Source of the DNA: an uncultured Dorea sp.
GTDB taxonomy: Bacteria > Bacillota_A > Clostridia > Lachnospirales > Lachnospiraceae
Reading direction: 5' to 3'
Assembly (NCBI GenBank): GCA_948468495.1
Contig: CAOKJI010000153.1
Span: forward strand, 1-5,606
Length of the DNA stretch: 5,606 nt
Part shown: positions 1 through 5,606 of the stretch, one piece after another
Position numbering within the stretch: position 1 is the stretch's first letter
Layout of the letters: each line of letters starts with the position of its first letter
Notes under the pieces: model-generated
The model's input: the letters and a program-made list of their open reading frames with translations, nothing else
Database searches by the model: none
Told to the model about the DNA's origin: nothing
Position numbers and translations under genes: made by a program

Positions 1-1971
1 ATCCAGCTTATAAGAGGATATATTTGTAAAATGCAATTCATACCGGTTCTCCCTTAAAGCCTCCAGTTCACGGTACAATGCCGAGTCTTCCAGATGCCAG
101 CCGGAAACCCTCAGCCAGACCTTTGCTCTCGTAAATGCTGTAAATACTTTATTTCTCATTATCCGGCTGTACTTTGCATGATCAAACACATCACAGCCAA
201 CTACGAATACCATGGCAGCTTCATTTCCTTTTGCTTTATACACCGTAGAAAGTGTGACATAATTCTCCAGACTAAACCCTTTTATATAATTCTTATCCTG
301 CAGATTGTTTGAAGCAATCCCTTTTGACGAAAGTTTTCTTTGTATACTGTCAAAATAGTCTCCTGCATACCGGTCATCCAGACTGATAACCGCAATATCA
401 TCCGGCCGCAGTTTATCCTTCCTGACGGCCTTCACAATACTTTTACAGACATAATCTATCTCATCATCATAATCTTCGGAACTATAAATCTCTATAATGT
501 CTCTTTTGTCCAGTTCTTCCGGTATACATAACGGAGAATTTTCACTGTGTCTTACAATAACTACATCTTCTTCTTTTGAGCAGTCCCCTTCTATCACTTC
601 AAATCCAAAATCTCTCCAATGTTCATTATTCTCCAATGACTGAACCAATCTTTTGTTATATATTCCAAATCCTACGGAAATAGCAGATACAAGTATCTCT
701 TTTACATTTCTATAGCTCTTTGGAAGTACGATATCATTCATTTCATAAGAACTCTGAGGCTTTGATTCCAAATCCAATCCCTCTTTATCAAATTCATTCT
801 GAAATGTTGTTTTAACATTCTGAATCTTTACATCAAAAATATTCTGAAGTTCATCATATCCCCAAATCAGATGATCATTTTTTACCACTGAACGGCATAA
901 CTGGTAAAAGGACGCCGGAAAATCCTGCGCCTCATCCATGATAATAAAATCATACTCCTTTTCGGGCATATACTGTGTCTTTTTGATAAAATTCCTGCAT
1001 GCCGCATCAAACGGATTCTCATGATTTCGCAGTTCCCCATAGGTCTTCGCCTGAATACCATTGCTTCTGCAGACCTCATAATATACACCCGGCACATTTC
1101 TCCCGCCCCAGGCATGCATAATCAGTATACCATTCTCAAAATCCGGAAGCTGGCCGTCTGATATTTTCAGATAAAATCTGGTAATCAGATGGTGAATATA
1201 CTCATAAAGACTCTTCGTATAAAACGTATATACAATCTTCTTCTCAGGATAGAGCAAATGCAGATATGCAGCTTTCAGACACAGAATAATCGTCTTCCCG
1301 GAGCCCGCCAGCCCTCTTATCCGCTGGGGGCCGTCATTCAATGTCAAAGCCGCCATTCTCTGCTTATCATCAAATTTCGCAATCTGCATCTCTATCTGTT
1401 TTAAAACATATGCTTTGGTATTGCTGTCCTCTTTGGAAATCGTCCTTTCTTTCGGCTTTATTGCCGCTGTCGCAGCTTCCAGATTCGCAATAACAGCAGC
1501 GGCCGTTTCTTCATCAAACTCTGTATTCTCCCCTTCAAATTCCTCTATATAATCGCAAAGTTCTGAGGCTTCCCCAAATATCAGCTCCTCTTCTTCCGAC
1601 TGTTTCATCATAGGAAGATACTTCAATGTAGACACTTCAAACTTCAGGTTCCTCTTATTCTTCTGAAACTCCTTCTGTCTGATTAATGCTGCAAAAATAA
1701 ACGCATCTGCCCGGTCGGCATCACTGCACAGTTCTGCAAAGCTCCGTTCTCTATATTCGTCAAAGTCACCGCAAAAAATCTGGAAAACTCCCATCCCCGG
1801 CATAACAAGAAACAAATCCGGTCGTATTAATGGTTCATCCATCTCTTTAATAACTGGAAATTTATAAAGAATCAGTCCGTCTATATGTGAAAATCTCTTC
1901 TTCAATGCCTTAATAAGATTCTTAGCCAGTGAATCCTCTTCAAATTCTTTTGAATAAATCTCAACACGCAA
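1..1971 (-). CDS. Superfamily 1 (UvrD/Rep-like) DNA/RNA helicase with degenerate nuclease-like N-terminus, C-terminus beyond window
   Basis: The open frame runs 657 codons from a TTG start to the window edge with no stop, so it is a partial gene. The helicase core is clear: a Q-motif-like region near Q204, Walker A GLAGSGKT (220-227), motif II DEAQDF (346-351), motif III around GYDELQNIFD (371-380), motif IV LPKSYRN (416-422), motif V STVYKAKGNEA (575-585) and motif VI TAFTRAK (611-617, R615). These make it an ATP-driven SF1 translocase or helicase, probably cytoplasmic. Residues 1-120 resemble a PD-(D/E)xK/NERD-like fold (RPDLFLVMPG, then GVFQIFCG), but the E-x-K residues are absent. Residues 125-157 form an acidic linker. 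The TTG start is chosen because AAGGGGGG sits 7 nt upstream; an in-frame GTG at 2002-2004 falls inside the promoter. Relatives of this type, from family knowledge, are often annotated only as 'ATP-binding domain-containing protein' and can occur near defence genes; a defence role here is inference. The helicase call is firm and the biological role is unknown. Confidence 0.9.
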   Translation of the reverse strand, partial: MRVEIYSKEFEEDSLAKNLIKALKKRFSHIDGLILYKFPVIKEMDEPLIRPDLFLVMPGMGVFQIFCGDFDEYRERSFAELCSDADRADAFIFAALIRQKEFQKNKRNLKFEVSTLKYLPMMKQSEEEELIFGEASELCDYIEEFEGENTEFDEETAAAVIANLEAATAAIKPKERTISKEDSNTKAYVLKQIEMQIAKFDDKQRMAALTLNDGPQRIRGLAGSGKTIILCLKAAYLHLLYPEKKIVYTFYTKSLYEYIHHLITRFYLKISDGQLPDFENGILIMHAWGGRNVPGVYYEVCRSNGIQAKTYGELRNHENPFDAACRNFIKKTQYMPEKEYDFIIMDEAQDFPASFYQLCRSVVKNDHLIWGYDELQNIFDVKIQNVKTTFQNEFDKEGLDLESKPQSSYEMNDIVLPKSYRNVKEILVSAISVGFGIYNKRLVQSLENNEHWRDFGFEVIEGDCSKEEDVVIVRHSENSPLCIPEELDKRDIIEIYSSEDYDDEIDYVCKSIVKAVRKDKLRPDDIAVISLDDRYAGDYFDSIQRKLSSKGIASNNLQDKNYIKGFSLENYVTLSTVYKAKGNEAAMVFVVGCDVFDHAKYSRIMRNKVFTAFTRAKVWLRVSGWHLEDSALYRELEALRENRYELHFTNISSYKLD

Positions 1972-1976
1972 TGTAT

Positions 1977-1986
1977 ATCCCCCCTT
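1977..1986 (-). promoter_or_regulatory. G-rich ribosome binding site that fixes the TTG start of the helicase
   Basis: Read on the minus strand the sequence is AAGGGGGG followed by a 7-nt spacer and TTG. No ATG occurs at a comparable position in this frame, so the Shine-Dalgarno decides the start. The run of six G residues (1979-1984) is unusual for a ribosome binding site and resembles the one in front of the second ABC gene. Confidence 0.65.
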
Positions 1987-1994
1987 ATCAGTCA

Positions 1995-2023
1995 AGGATA
2001 CCACATAATATTATATATGTCAA
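1995..2023 (-). promoter_or_regulatory. Promoter for the helicase gene
   Basis: A perfect -35 box TTGACA (2018-2023, minus strand) lies 17 bp from TATCCT (1995-2000), which matches 4 of 6 bases of the -10 consensus. This would give a very short leader before the ribosome binding site. An alternative with a perfect -10 TATAAT (2010-2015) and a weaker -35 TGGAAA (2032-2037, spacer 16) overlaps it. Either would transcribe the helicase independently of the ABC operon. The sequence cannot show which one is used. Confidence 0.55.
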
Positions 2024-2042
2024 CTCAACGTTTTCCATATAT

Positions 2043-2056
2043 ACTATAATTATAGT
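2043..2056. promoter_or_regulatory. Perfect 14-bp palindrome upstream of the helicase promoter, candidate operator
   Basis: ACTATAATTATAGT is identical to its own reverse complement. It lies about 20 bp upstream of the TTGACA box and about 6 bp upstream of the alternative -35. Its inner 12 bases, CTATAATTATAG, match the palindrome upstream of the ABC operon (5401-5412) at 10 of 12 positions, and the difference is one symmetric base pair. It contains TATAAT on both strands, so it could also act as a -10 element or be a chance A/T palindrome. No regulator gene is visible in the window. Confidence 0.4.
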
Positions 2057-2080
2057 CAGGCAGTTATTGTTCACAGGCCA

Positions 2081-2102
2081 GAAACGCGCACTGACTGCGA
2101 CG
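2081..2102 (-). terminator. Weak candidate terminator of the ABC operon
   Basis: On the minus strand, about 15 nt after the stop codon of the last ABC gene, CG-t-CGCA and TGCGCG can form a 6-bp G/C-rich stem with one bulged base and a 5-nt loop. Only TTTC follows, so the U tract is poor. It is the best hairpin in the gap between operon and helicase, but transcription could well read through into the helicase gene. Confidence 0.3.
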
Positions 2103-2117
2103 CGGCAACAACTATCT

Positions 2118-3272
2118 TTATTCCCTCGCTTTATACTTGCTGGCCACAAGCCCAATGCTTAAAAAGAAGACTGCAAAGACCATCTGTATCCCGATTCCTC
2201 TCCACACCGCTGCGCTCTGGGCCGCTGTAAACTGTGCGTTATTCCCGATAATCTCATTTACTGTCTCATACCAGTAAACGGGAAGAAAATGCGCCGCCTT
2301 CCGGACTCCTTCCGAAAGTACGCTCATGGACACGAATACGCCGCAGACAAAGCACATTCCCAGAGAAATTACATTCGTTGCCGCATTTACGATGGTTTCG
2401 CTCTCCACCAACACTCCTACAACAAAGGAAATCGCCAGCGCCACCAGTACCATGACAAAAGAATTTACCAGATAATACATAAGATTCCGGTCCCTCAGAA
2501 ATTCTTTTCCATAGAGTATCATCGGCATCAGCATACAGATGAGCCAGAAGATCACGCCTACCACAAGGTATCCTGCCACAAGCCCCGCGTTCTGTTTCCT
2601 TAGGGATACGCTGGAGCAGAGTATCCGCCGCCTTACATCCTCTTTCCGGTATGCAATCATCACAAAACCAATAATATAACACAACACTCCCAGAAACAGA
2701 TAGGGCAGAAACTGAAACATATAAGCGTGAGGCGCCATCTGCCCTCCATGGCCGTTCTTGTCAATCATCGTAACCTCTGTATCCAGCTTTCCTATCCGCA
2801 TTGTCTCTTCTACCGCTTCTTCCGTAGAAAATCCCGCGCTTTTCAGTATCCTGAAATCATTCAAAAATGTATCAATCTGCTGGTCAATATAGTAAGCGCT
2901 GAAGGTTCCCGGGACTTTTGTAGTCACAAGCCGCTCCCCTTCCTTTAAGTATTTCTGCTCAAAATCTTCTGGAATGGTCGCCACATAATAAACATTCCGA
3001 TAGAACAGATTTTCCTGAATTACTTTTTTATCATCTTCCAGATTCACAAGCTGATGTTTTTCTCCCAAATAATCCTTAATGCTCTCCGCAAGTTTCCCCC
3101 CATCCCGGTCTATGACCGCAATCTTTAAGCTTTCCTCCTCAAACTGATTCATGCCTTCCCCCTTCGTCATAAGCTGAACCATAATACAGATGGTCATAAA
3201 GATAGCCAGATATAGAAAAAACATCGCCAGATTCCGTTTTACAAGGATTAGAAATCCCTTAAATACTGTCAT
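2118..3272 (-). CDS. ABC-2 type transporter membrane subunit (second permease of the operon)
   Basis: This 384-residue protein is an integral membrane subunit of an ABC exporter. Hydrophobic segments lie near 15-34, 185-208, 229-253, 265-289, 297-319 and 357-377. A hydrophilic region of about 150 residues (35-184) sits between helix 1 and helix 2 and is expected to face outside. This 1+5 layout is typical of the ABC2_membrane_3/YhgE-like group. The start at 3272 is supported by AAGGAGGG six nt upstream, which lies inside the end of the preceding gene; the two genes overlap by 14 bp, so translation is probably coupled. It should pair with the upstream permease and the ATPase as a heterodimer. 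Substrate is unknown: peptide antibiotic, drug, lipid or wall precursor are all possible for this family. The TAA stop is at 2118-2120. Confidence 0.9.
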   Translation of the reverse strand: MTVFKGFLILVKRNLAMFFLYLAIFMTICIMVQLMTKGEGMNQFEEESLKIAVIDRDGGKLAESIKDYLGEKHQLVNLEDDKKVIQENLFYRNVYYVATIPEDFEQKYLKEGERLVTTKVPGTFSAYYIDQQIDTFLNDFRILKSAGFSTEEAVEETMRIGKLDTEVTMIDKNGHGGQMAPHAYMFQFLPYLFLGVLCYIIGFVMIAYRKEDVRRRILCSSVSLRKQNAGLVAGYLVVGVIFWLICMLMPMILYGKEFLRDRNLMYYLVNSFVMVLVALAISFVVGVLVESETIVNAATNVISLGMCFVCGVFVSMSVLSEGVRKAAHFLPVYWYETVNEIIGNNAQFTAAQSAAVWRGIGIQMVFAVFFLSIGLVASKYKARE

Positions 3273-4398
3273 ACCGCTCCCTCCTTACCACGAAAAATGA
3301 CGCTATCACACAAACAGCGCACATCACTGCCAAAATCACCAGATTCCTGGCCATCCGCCCCGTATCATTGTAAACTGCCATACAGTAATAGCTGTCGCTC
3401 AAGACTGCCGCAGGATTTATCCGGTTAATTACCGGACAGTGCTGCTCAATCAGATTCTTCATATCTCCGAACATCAGGCCCGCTAAGAATCCTGGAAACA
3501 AGGTAAATAATACTCCGAATCCCATCTTGATTCCTAATGAGAACTTACTGATACTTCCCACCAAAATCCCTAATGACACGCTAATCATGCTTCCGAGAAG
3601 ATTAATCAGAAGGACGCCTCCTGCATTTCCTCCCAAATCAATGTGAAATACATACCGTACCACTCCGGTAAGCGCCATCACATTGATAAACTGAATCACA
3701 AACAACACCAGAAAGCTGCCCAATATCAACTTCATCTTATGGGTCGGCGTAACGCATCTTCTTGCCCCAAGGGCCGACAGATTCGCCTGGCTTTCACAGC
3801 AGTCCTTAATTCCCAAATAAATTCCTGATAAAGCCGCATAGGCAATCAGCGCAAAAAAGTAAGAAATATTGGGATTTAACGTCCGTCCGCCCACGCTTAA
3901 TTCTTCTGTCGTTCCTTTCCATTCTTCCATCGCCTTTACAGCCGCTCCTATAGCTTCCGGATGAGTCGTTCCAACTGTTTTCATCATCTCTGCATTTTTC
4001 TGATAGGTATCCAGCAGAGATTTTAAGATGCTCTGCTCCAGCTGCGATTTTGCCACCGTTAGCGCCGGCTCCTTTCCGGCATAAAAGATTCCTTCAATTT
4101 CATCCGCCCGAAGAGCCCGAAGGGCTTCTGTTTCCTCCATCACTTCTGTTTCCAGAACATCTCCCTCCAGTTCTTTCAAAAAAGAGAGGAAGACTTCCTT
4201 GTCATTTGTCTCTGCATCTTCTTCGACAACCGCCGCCCGAATCACTTCCATATCTTCCCCAAAATTCCCACCTTCCAGCGTCATCCCAAAAGACATATAG
4301 AACAAACTTCCGAGAATAATCGGAAATCCCAGGGCCCAGAACATAACGGACCATTCTCTGATTGTCTGCAGAAACTGGTATTTGATTAAATGCAGCAT
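3259..4398 (-). CDS. ABC-2 type transporter membrane subunit (first permease of the operon)
   Basis: This 379-residue protein has the same architecture as the next gene: one membrane helix near 18-37, a charged, Glu-rich extracytoplasmic domain at about 40-177, then helices near 178-196, 222-246, 260-282, 290-310 and 351-371. A short cytosolic stretch between helices 2 and 3 (about 197-221, two adjacent Cys at 200-201) is a plausible contact to the ATPase, from family knowledge. The start follows the ATPase stop by 16 bp, with AAAGGGGGGAGG beginning one nt after that stop and ending 4 nt before the ATG. The reading frame ends in TAA at 3259-3261, inside the next gene. The two permeases are different sequences, which indicates a heterodimeric channel. 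Function is assigned by architecture and context, not by a recognised substrate motif. Confidence 0.9.
   Translation of the reverse strand: MLHLIKYQFLQTIREWSVMFWALGFPIILGSLFYMSFGMTLEGGNFGEDMEVIRAAVVEEDAETNDKEVFLSFLKELEGDVLETEVMEETEALRALRADEIEGIFYAGKEPALTVAKSQLEQSILKSLLDTYQKNAEMMKTVGTTHPEAIGAAVKAMEEWKGTTEELSVGGRTLNPNISYFFALIAYAALSGIYLGIKDCCESQANLSALGARRCVTPTHKMKLILGSFLVLFVIQFINVMALTGVVRYVFHIDLGGNAGGVLLINLLGSMISVSLGILVGSISKFSLGIKMGFGVLFTLFPGFLAGLMFGDMKNLIEQHCPVINRINPAAVLSDSYYCMAVYNDTGRMARNLVILAVMCAVCVIASFFVVRRERYDSI
3279..3286 (-). promoter_or_regulatory. Strong ribosome binding site of the second permease, inside the first permease gene
   Basis: AAGGAGGG on the minus strand lies 6 nt before the ATG at 3270-3272 and at the same time encodes part of the basic C-terminal tail (VVRRERYDSI) of the upstream permease. 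The arrangement ties expression of the two membrane subunits together. Confidence 0.75.
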
Positions 4399-4402
4399 CG
4401 CG

Positions 4403-4414
4403 CCTCCCCCCTTT
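4403..4414 (-). promoter_or_regulatory. G-rich ribosome binding site of the first permease
   Basis: AAAGGGGGGAGG on the minus strand ends 4 nt before the ATG and starts one base after the TAG stop of the ATPase gene. The G6 run (4406-4411) is the second such run in a translation start region of this window. Confidence 0.65.
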
Positions 4415-5350
4415 CTAATCCCTCAGCTCTTTCCCTGTGATTTCCAGAAATACGTCGTTGAGCGTAGGAAGCTCGGAAAATACCCGTCCAAAAACGATGT
4501 CCCTTTCCTCCAGATAATGAAGAATCCGTACCAGATTATGCTTTGCGCCGCTTAGACGCAGCTTTAACACCTGTTCTTCGTAAGTGACCTGAAATACATG
4601 GGGAAGTTCCCCAATCTGCCCAAGCTGCTCCTCACTTAACGCCACCGCCTCTATGGTAATCGTCTCTCCGGTTTTAATCATACCCTTTAGCTCTTCTTTC
4701 GTTCCAGTAGCCAGCACCCGTCCATGATCCATAATCGCAATCCTCGTACAAATCTGCTCCACCTCTTCCATATAATGAGACGTGTAAATAATCGTCGTTC
4801 CCTGCCGGTTCAGTTCCAAAATCCCTTCCAGAATCTTATTCCGGCTCTGGGGATCTACTGCAACCGTAGGCTCATCCATAATAATCAGCTTGGGCTTATG
4901 CGCAATGCCGCAGGCAATATTTAACCTCCGAAGGAGACCGCCGGACAGTTTCTTCGGACGCGTCTTCCGGTAATCCTCCAGCCCCACGAACTGAATCGCC
5001 TCTTCCACAAGCTCCCGTCTTCGCTTCTTATCCCTGACATACAGTCCGCAGAAATAGTCTATATTTTCCCAGACAGACATCTGCTCAAACACCGCCACAT
5101 TCTGCATAACCACTCCAATATTCTTCTTTACCTCATAACAGTCCGGTTTCATCTCCTTCCCCATAATTCGGATACTGCCTTTATCGTATTTTAAAATTGC
5201 CAGCATACAATTCATCGCCGTAGTCTTCCCGGAGCCGTTCGGGCCCAAAAGTCCGTAGATTTCTCCTTCTTCTATCTCAAGGTTTAAATGGTCAAGAGCC
5301 ACCAGACTGCCGTACCGTTTCACAAGATTCGTAATCGTAACTATACTCAT
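4415..5350 (-). CDS. ABC transporter ATP-binding subunit (ABC-2/drug-export type)
   Basis: This 311-residue protein powers the exporter by ATP hydrolysis on the inner face of the membrane. All nucleotide-binding motifs are present: Walker A GPNGSGKT (36-43), Q-loop Q83, signature LSGGLLRR (135-142), Walker B LIIMDEP (155-161), D-loop VAVD (163-166) and H-loop H192. After the ATPase core (about 1-222) there is a C-terminal extension of about 90 residues, as in COG1131-type exporters. The signature reads LSGGL rather than LSGGQ, and the D-loop reads VAVD rather than the common GLD; both occur in ABC-2 exporters and do not suggest loss of activity. The ATG at 5348-5350 is preceded by AGAGGAGGT with a 10-nt spacer, slightly long but convincing. 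It is the first gene of the three-gene operon. The ATPase call is firm; the substrate is unknown. Confidence 0.95.
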   Translation of the reverse strand: MSIVTITNLVKRYGSLVALDHLNLEIEEGEIYGLLGPNGSGKTTAMNCMLAILKYDKGSIRIMGKEMKPDCYEVKKNIGVVMQNVAVFEQMSVWENIDYFCGLYVRDKKRRRELVEEAIQFVGLEDYRKTRPKKLSGGLLRRLNIACGIAHKPKLIIMDEPTVAVDPQSRNKILEGILELNRQGTTIIYTSHYMEEVEQICTRIAIMDHGRVLATGTKEELKGMIKTGETITIEAVALSEEQLGQIGELPHVFQVTYEEQVLKLRLSGAKHNLVRILHYLEERDIVFGRVFSELPTLNDVFLEITGKELRD

Positions 5351-5360
5351 GCTCTAATAT

Positions 5361-5369
5361 ACCTCCTCT
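5361..5369 (-). promoter_or_regulatory. Ribosome binding site of the ATPase gene
   Basis: AGAGGAGGT on the minus strand is a near-perfect anti-Shine-Dalgarno match, 10 nt from the ATG. No better start codon lies closer to it in the frame. Confidence 0.75.
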
Positions 5370-5382
5370 GCTTGTTAATAGT

Positions 5383-5411
5383 AGTATAACGGACGCTAAT
5401 CTGTAATTACA
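5383..5411 (-). promoter_or_regulatory. Candidate promoter of the ABC operon
   Basis: A -10-like TATACT (5383-5388, minus strand) lies 14 nt upstream of the ribosome binding site. At 17 bp spacing the -35 position reads TGTAAT, a poor match that falls inside the palindrome at 5401-5412. A promoter with a good -10 and weak -35 covered by a dyad fits a regulated transporter operon, but the assignment rests on one hexamer. Confidence 0.4.
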
Positions 5412-5412
5412 G
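5401..5412. promoter_or_regulatory. Perfect 12-bp palindrome upstream of the ABC operon, candidate operator
   Basis: CTGTAATTACAG is its own reverse complement and begins 12 bp upstream of the TATACT box, covering the -35 position. A protein bound there would be expected to block or recruit RNA polymerase. Small exporter operons of this kind are often controlled by GntR-, MarR-, PadR- or TetR-type regulators, but none is encoded in the window and the half-site does not identify the family. Confidence 0.45.
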
Positions 5413-5425
5413 TGTCAGGTGTCAG
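5412..5425. repeat. Tandem 7-bp direct repeat next to the palindrome
   Basis: GTGTCAG occurs twice head to tail, and the first copy shares its first base with the end of the 12-bp palindrome. It may be part of a regulatory site or the scar or edge of a mobile element. Two copies of a 7-mer are weak evidence on their own. Confidence 0.4.
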
Positions 5426-5507
5426 AACTTCATATTACAAATGTCATGAAAAATTCGGTGCACACGCTGCCTGGAGGACGCAGATTGAATCAGGAGACAC
5501 TCTCTAA

Positions 5508-5588
5508 GCAGACGAAGCAACATTCCGATGAACTACCGGCCAACCGAGACTAAGCCACTCAGGAATGCCTTCGTGCCAAAGTCTCGGT
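5508..5588. other. Structured non-coding region with two crossing inverted repeats
   Basis: Arm set A pairs ACGAAG (5512-5517) with CTTCGT (5569-5574) and CATTCC (5521-5526) with GGAATG (5562-5567), giving 12 bp with a small CAA/C internal loop, plus an optional GC pair beyond a 2-nt bulge. Arm set B pairs ACCGAGACT (5543-5551) with AGTCTCGGT (5580-5588), a perfect 9-bp stem. B's left arm lies inside the loop of A and its right arm lies outside, so the helices cross. Such pairing suggests an RNA with a pseudoknot or two exclusive folds, or the end of a mobile element with its own hairpins. The strand is undecided and no known RNA family was recognised. The region is cut by the window edge. 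Confidence 0.4.
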
Positions 5589-5606
5589 AAGCCGTTATTT
5601 CATCTC

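Noticed and set aside
94..531. Two short plus-strand frames opposite the helicase
   Set aside because: They oppose clear helicase coding sequence including the segment encoding motifs V and VI, and show no recognisable protein features.
882..1115. 77-codon minus-strand frame within the helicase
   Set aside because: It is out of frame with the DEAQDF motif region and is fully explained by the helicase gene.
2002..2004. In-frame GTG as an upstream start for the helicase
   Set aside because: It lies in the spacer of the predicted promoter and lacks a ribosome binding site, whereas the TTG at 1969-1971 has a good one.
2266..2682. 138-codon minus-strand frame inside the second permease
   Set aside because: It lies wholly within the permease gene in another frame, is rich in Cys, Arg and Gly without domain character, and has no ribosome binding site; it is a shadow frame.
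4050..4319. 89-codon plus-strand frame, rich in Pro and Leu
   Set aside because: It is the antisense of the Glu-rich external domain of the first permease; its composition follows from that.
5444..5484. Cobalamin-riboswitch-like or terminator-like signal (TTCGGTG, CAGGAGAC; T5 on the minus strand)
   Set aside because: The short words occur without the rest of the cobalamin core, and the T5 run is not preceded by a stable hairpin.
5446..5553. 35-codon plus-strand frame beginning ATGAAAAATTCG
   Set aside because: There is no ribosome binding site, no recognised motif, and it overlaps the crossing inverted repeats; the region behaves more like structured non-coding DNA.
5521..5588. Group II intron end or self-cleaving ribozyme
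   Set aside because: No domain V sequence, no GTGYG 5' end and no hammerhead core (CTGATGA/GAAA) could be found on either strand.
5536..5606. Minus-strand frame entering from the right edge and ending in a TAG at about 5536
   Set aside because: Only about 23 codons are visible, with no recognisable similarity, and they span the inverted repeats; it cannot be supported as a gene end.

Overview
The window suggests a low-to-medium G+C Gram-positive anaerobe, most likely a gut-type Clostridia/Lachnospiraceae member. The reasons are strong purine-rich ribosome binding sites, a TTG start behind a G-rich Shine-Dalgarno, ABC-2 exporter subunits of a Firmicutes style, and A/T-rich intergenic DNA. This placement is inference from style and was not matched to any database. 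All supportable genes lie on the minus strand, so the layout below runs from high to low coordinates.

Region 5351-5606 (right edge, 256 bp) has no convincing gene. Nearest the ABC operon it holds a ribosome binding site, a -10-like box, a perfect 12-bp palindrome and a tandem 7-bp repeat. Farther out (5508-5588) it holds two sets of complementary arms that cross each other, which would make either a pseudoknot-like RNA or a pair of alternative folds.

Region 2118-5350 is a compact three-gene operon. It encodes an ABC-2 type ATPase (311 aa) and two different membrane subunits (379 and 384 aa). Each membrane subunit has one N-terminal membrane helix, a roughly 140-150 residue extracytoplasmic domain and five more helices. 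The gap between genes 1 and 2 is 16 bp, and genes 2 and 3 overlap by 14 bp with the ribosome binding site of gene 3 inside gene 2. Together they should form a heterodimeric exporter whose substrate cannot be read from the sequence.

Region 1972-2117 is a 146-bp intergenic stretch with a weak candidate terminator for the operon, a perfect 14-bp palindrome and a promoter for the next gene.

Region 1-1971 is a long open frame that runs off the left edge (657 codons visible). It encodes a superfamily 1 (UvrD/Rep-like) helicase with essentially all core motifs. Its N-terminal region looks like a PD-(D/E)xK nuclease fold that has lost its catalytic residues. By eye this gene is more A/T-rich than the ABC operon. 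The 12-bp palindromes upstream of the two units, CTATAATTATAG and CTGTAATTACAG, differ only at one symmetric base pair, which hints at a shared regulator.
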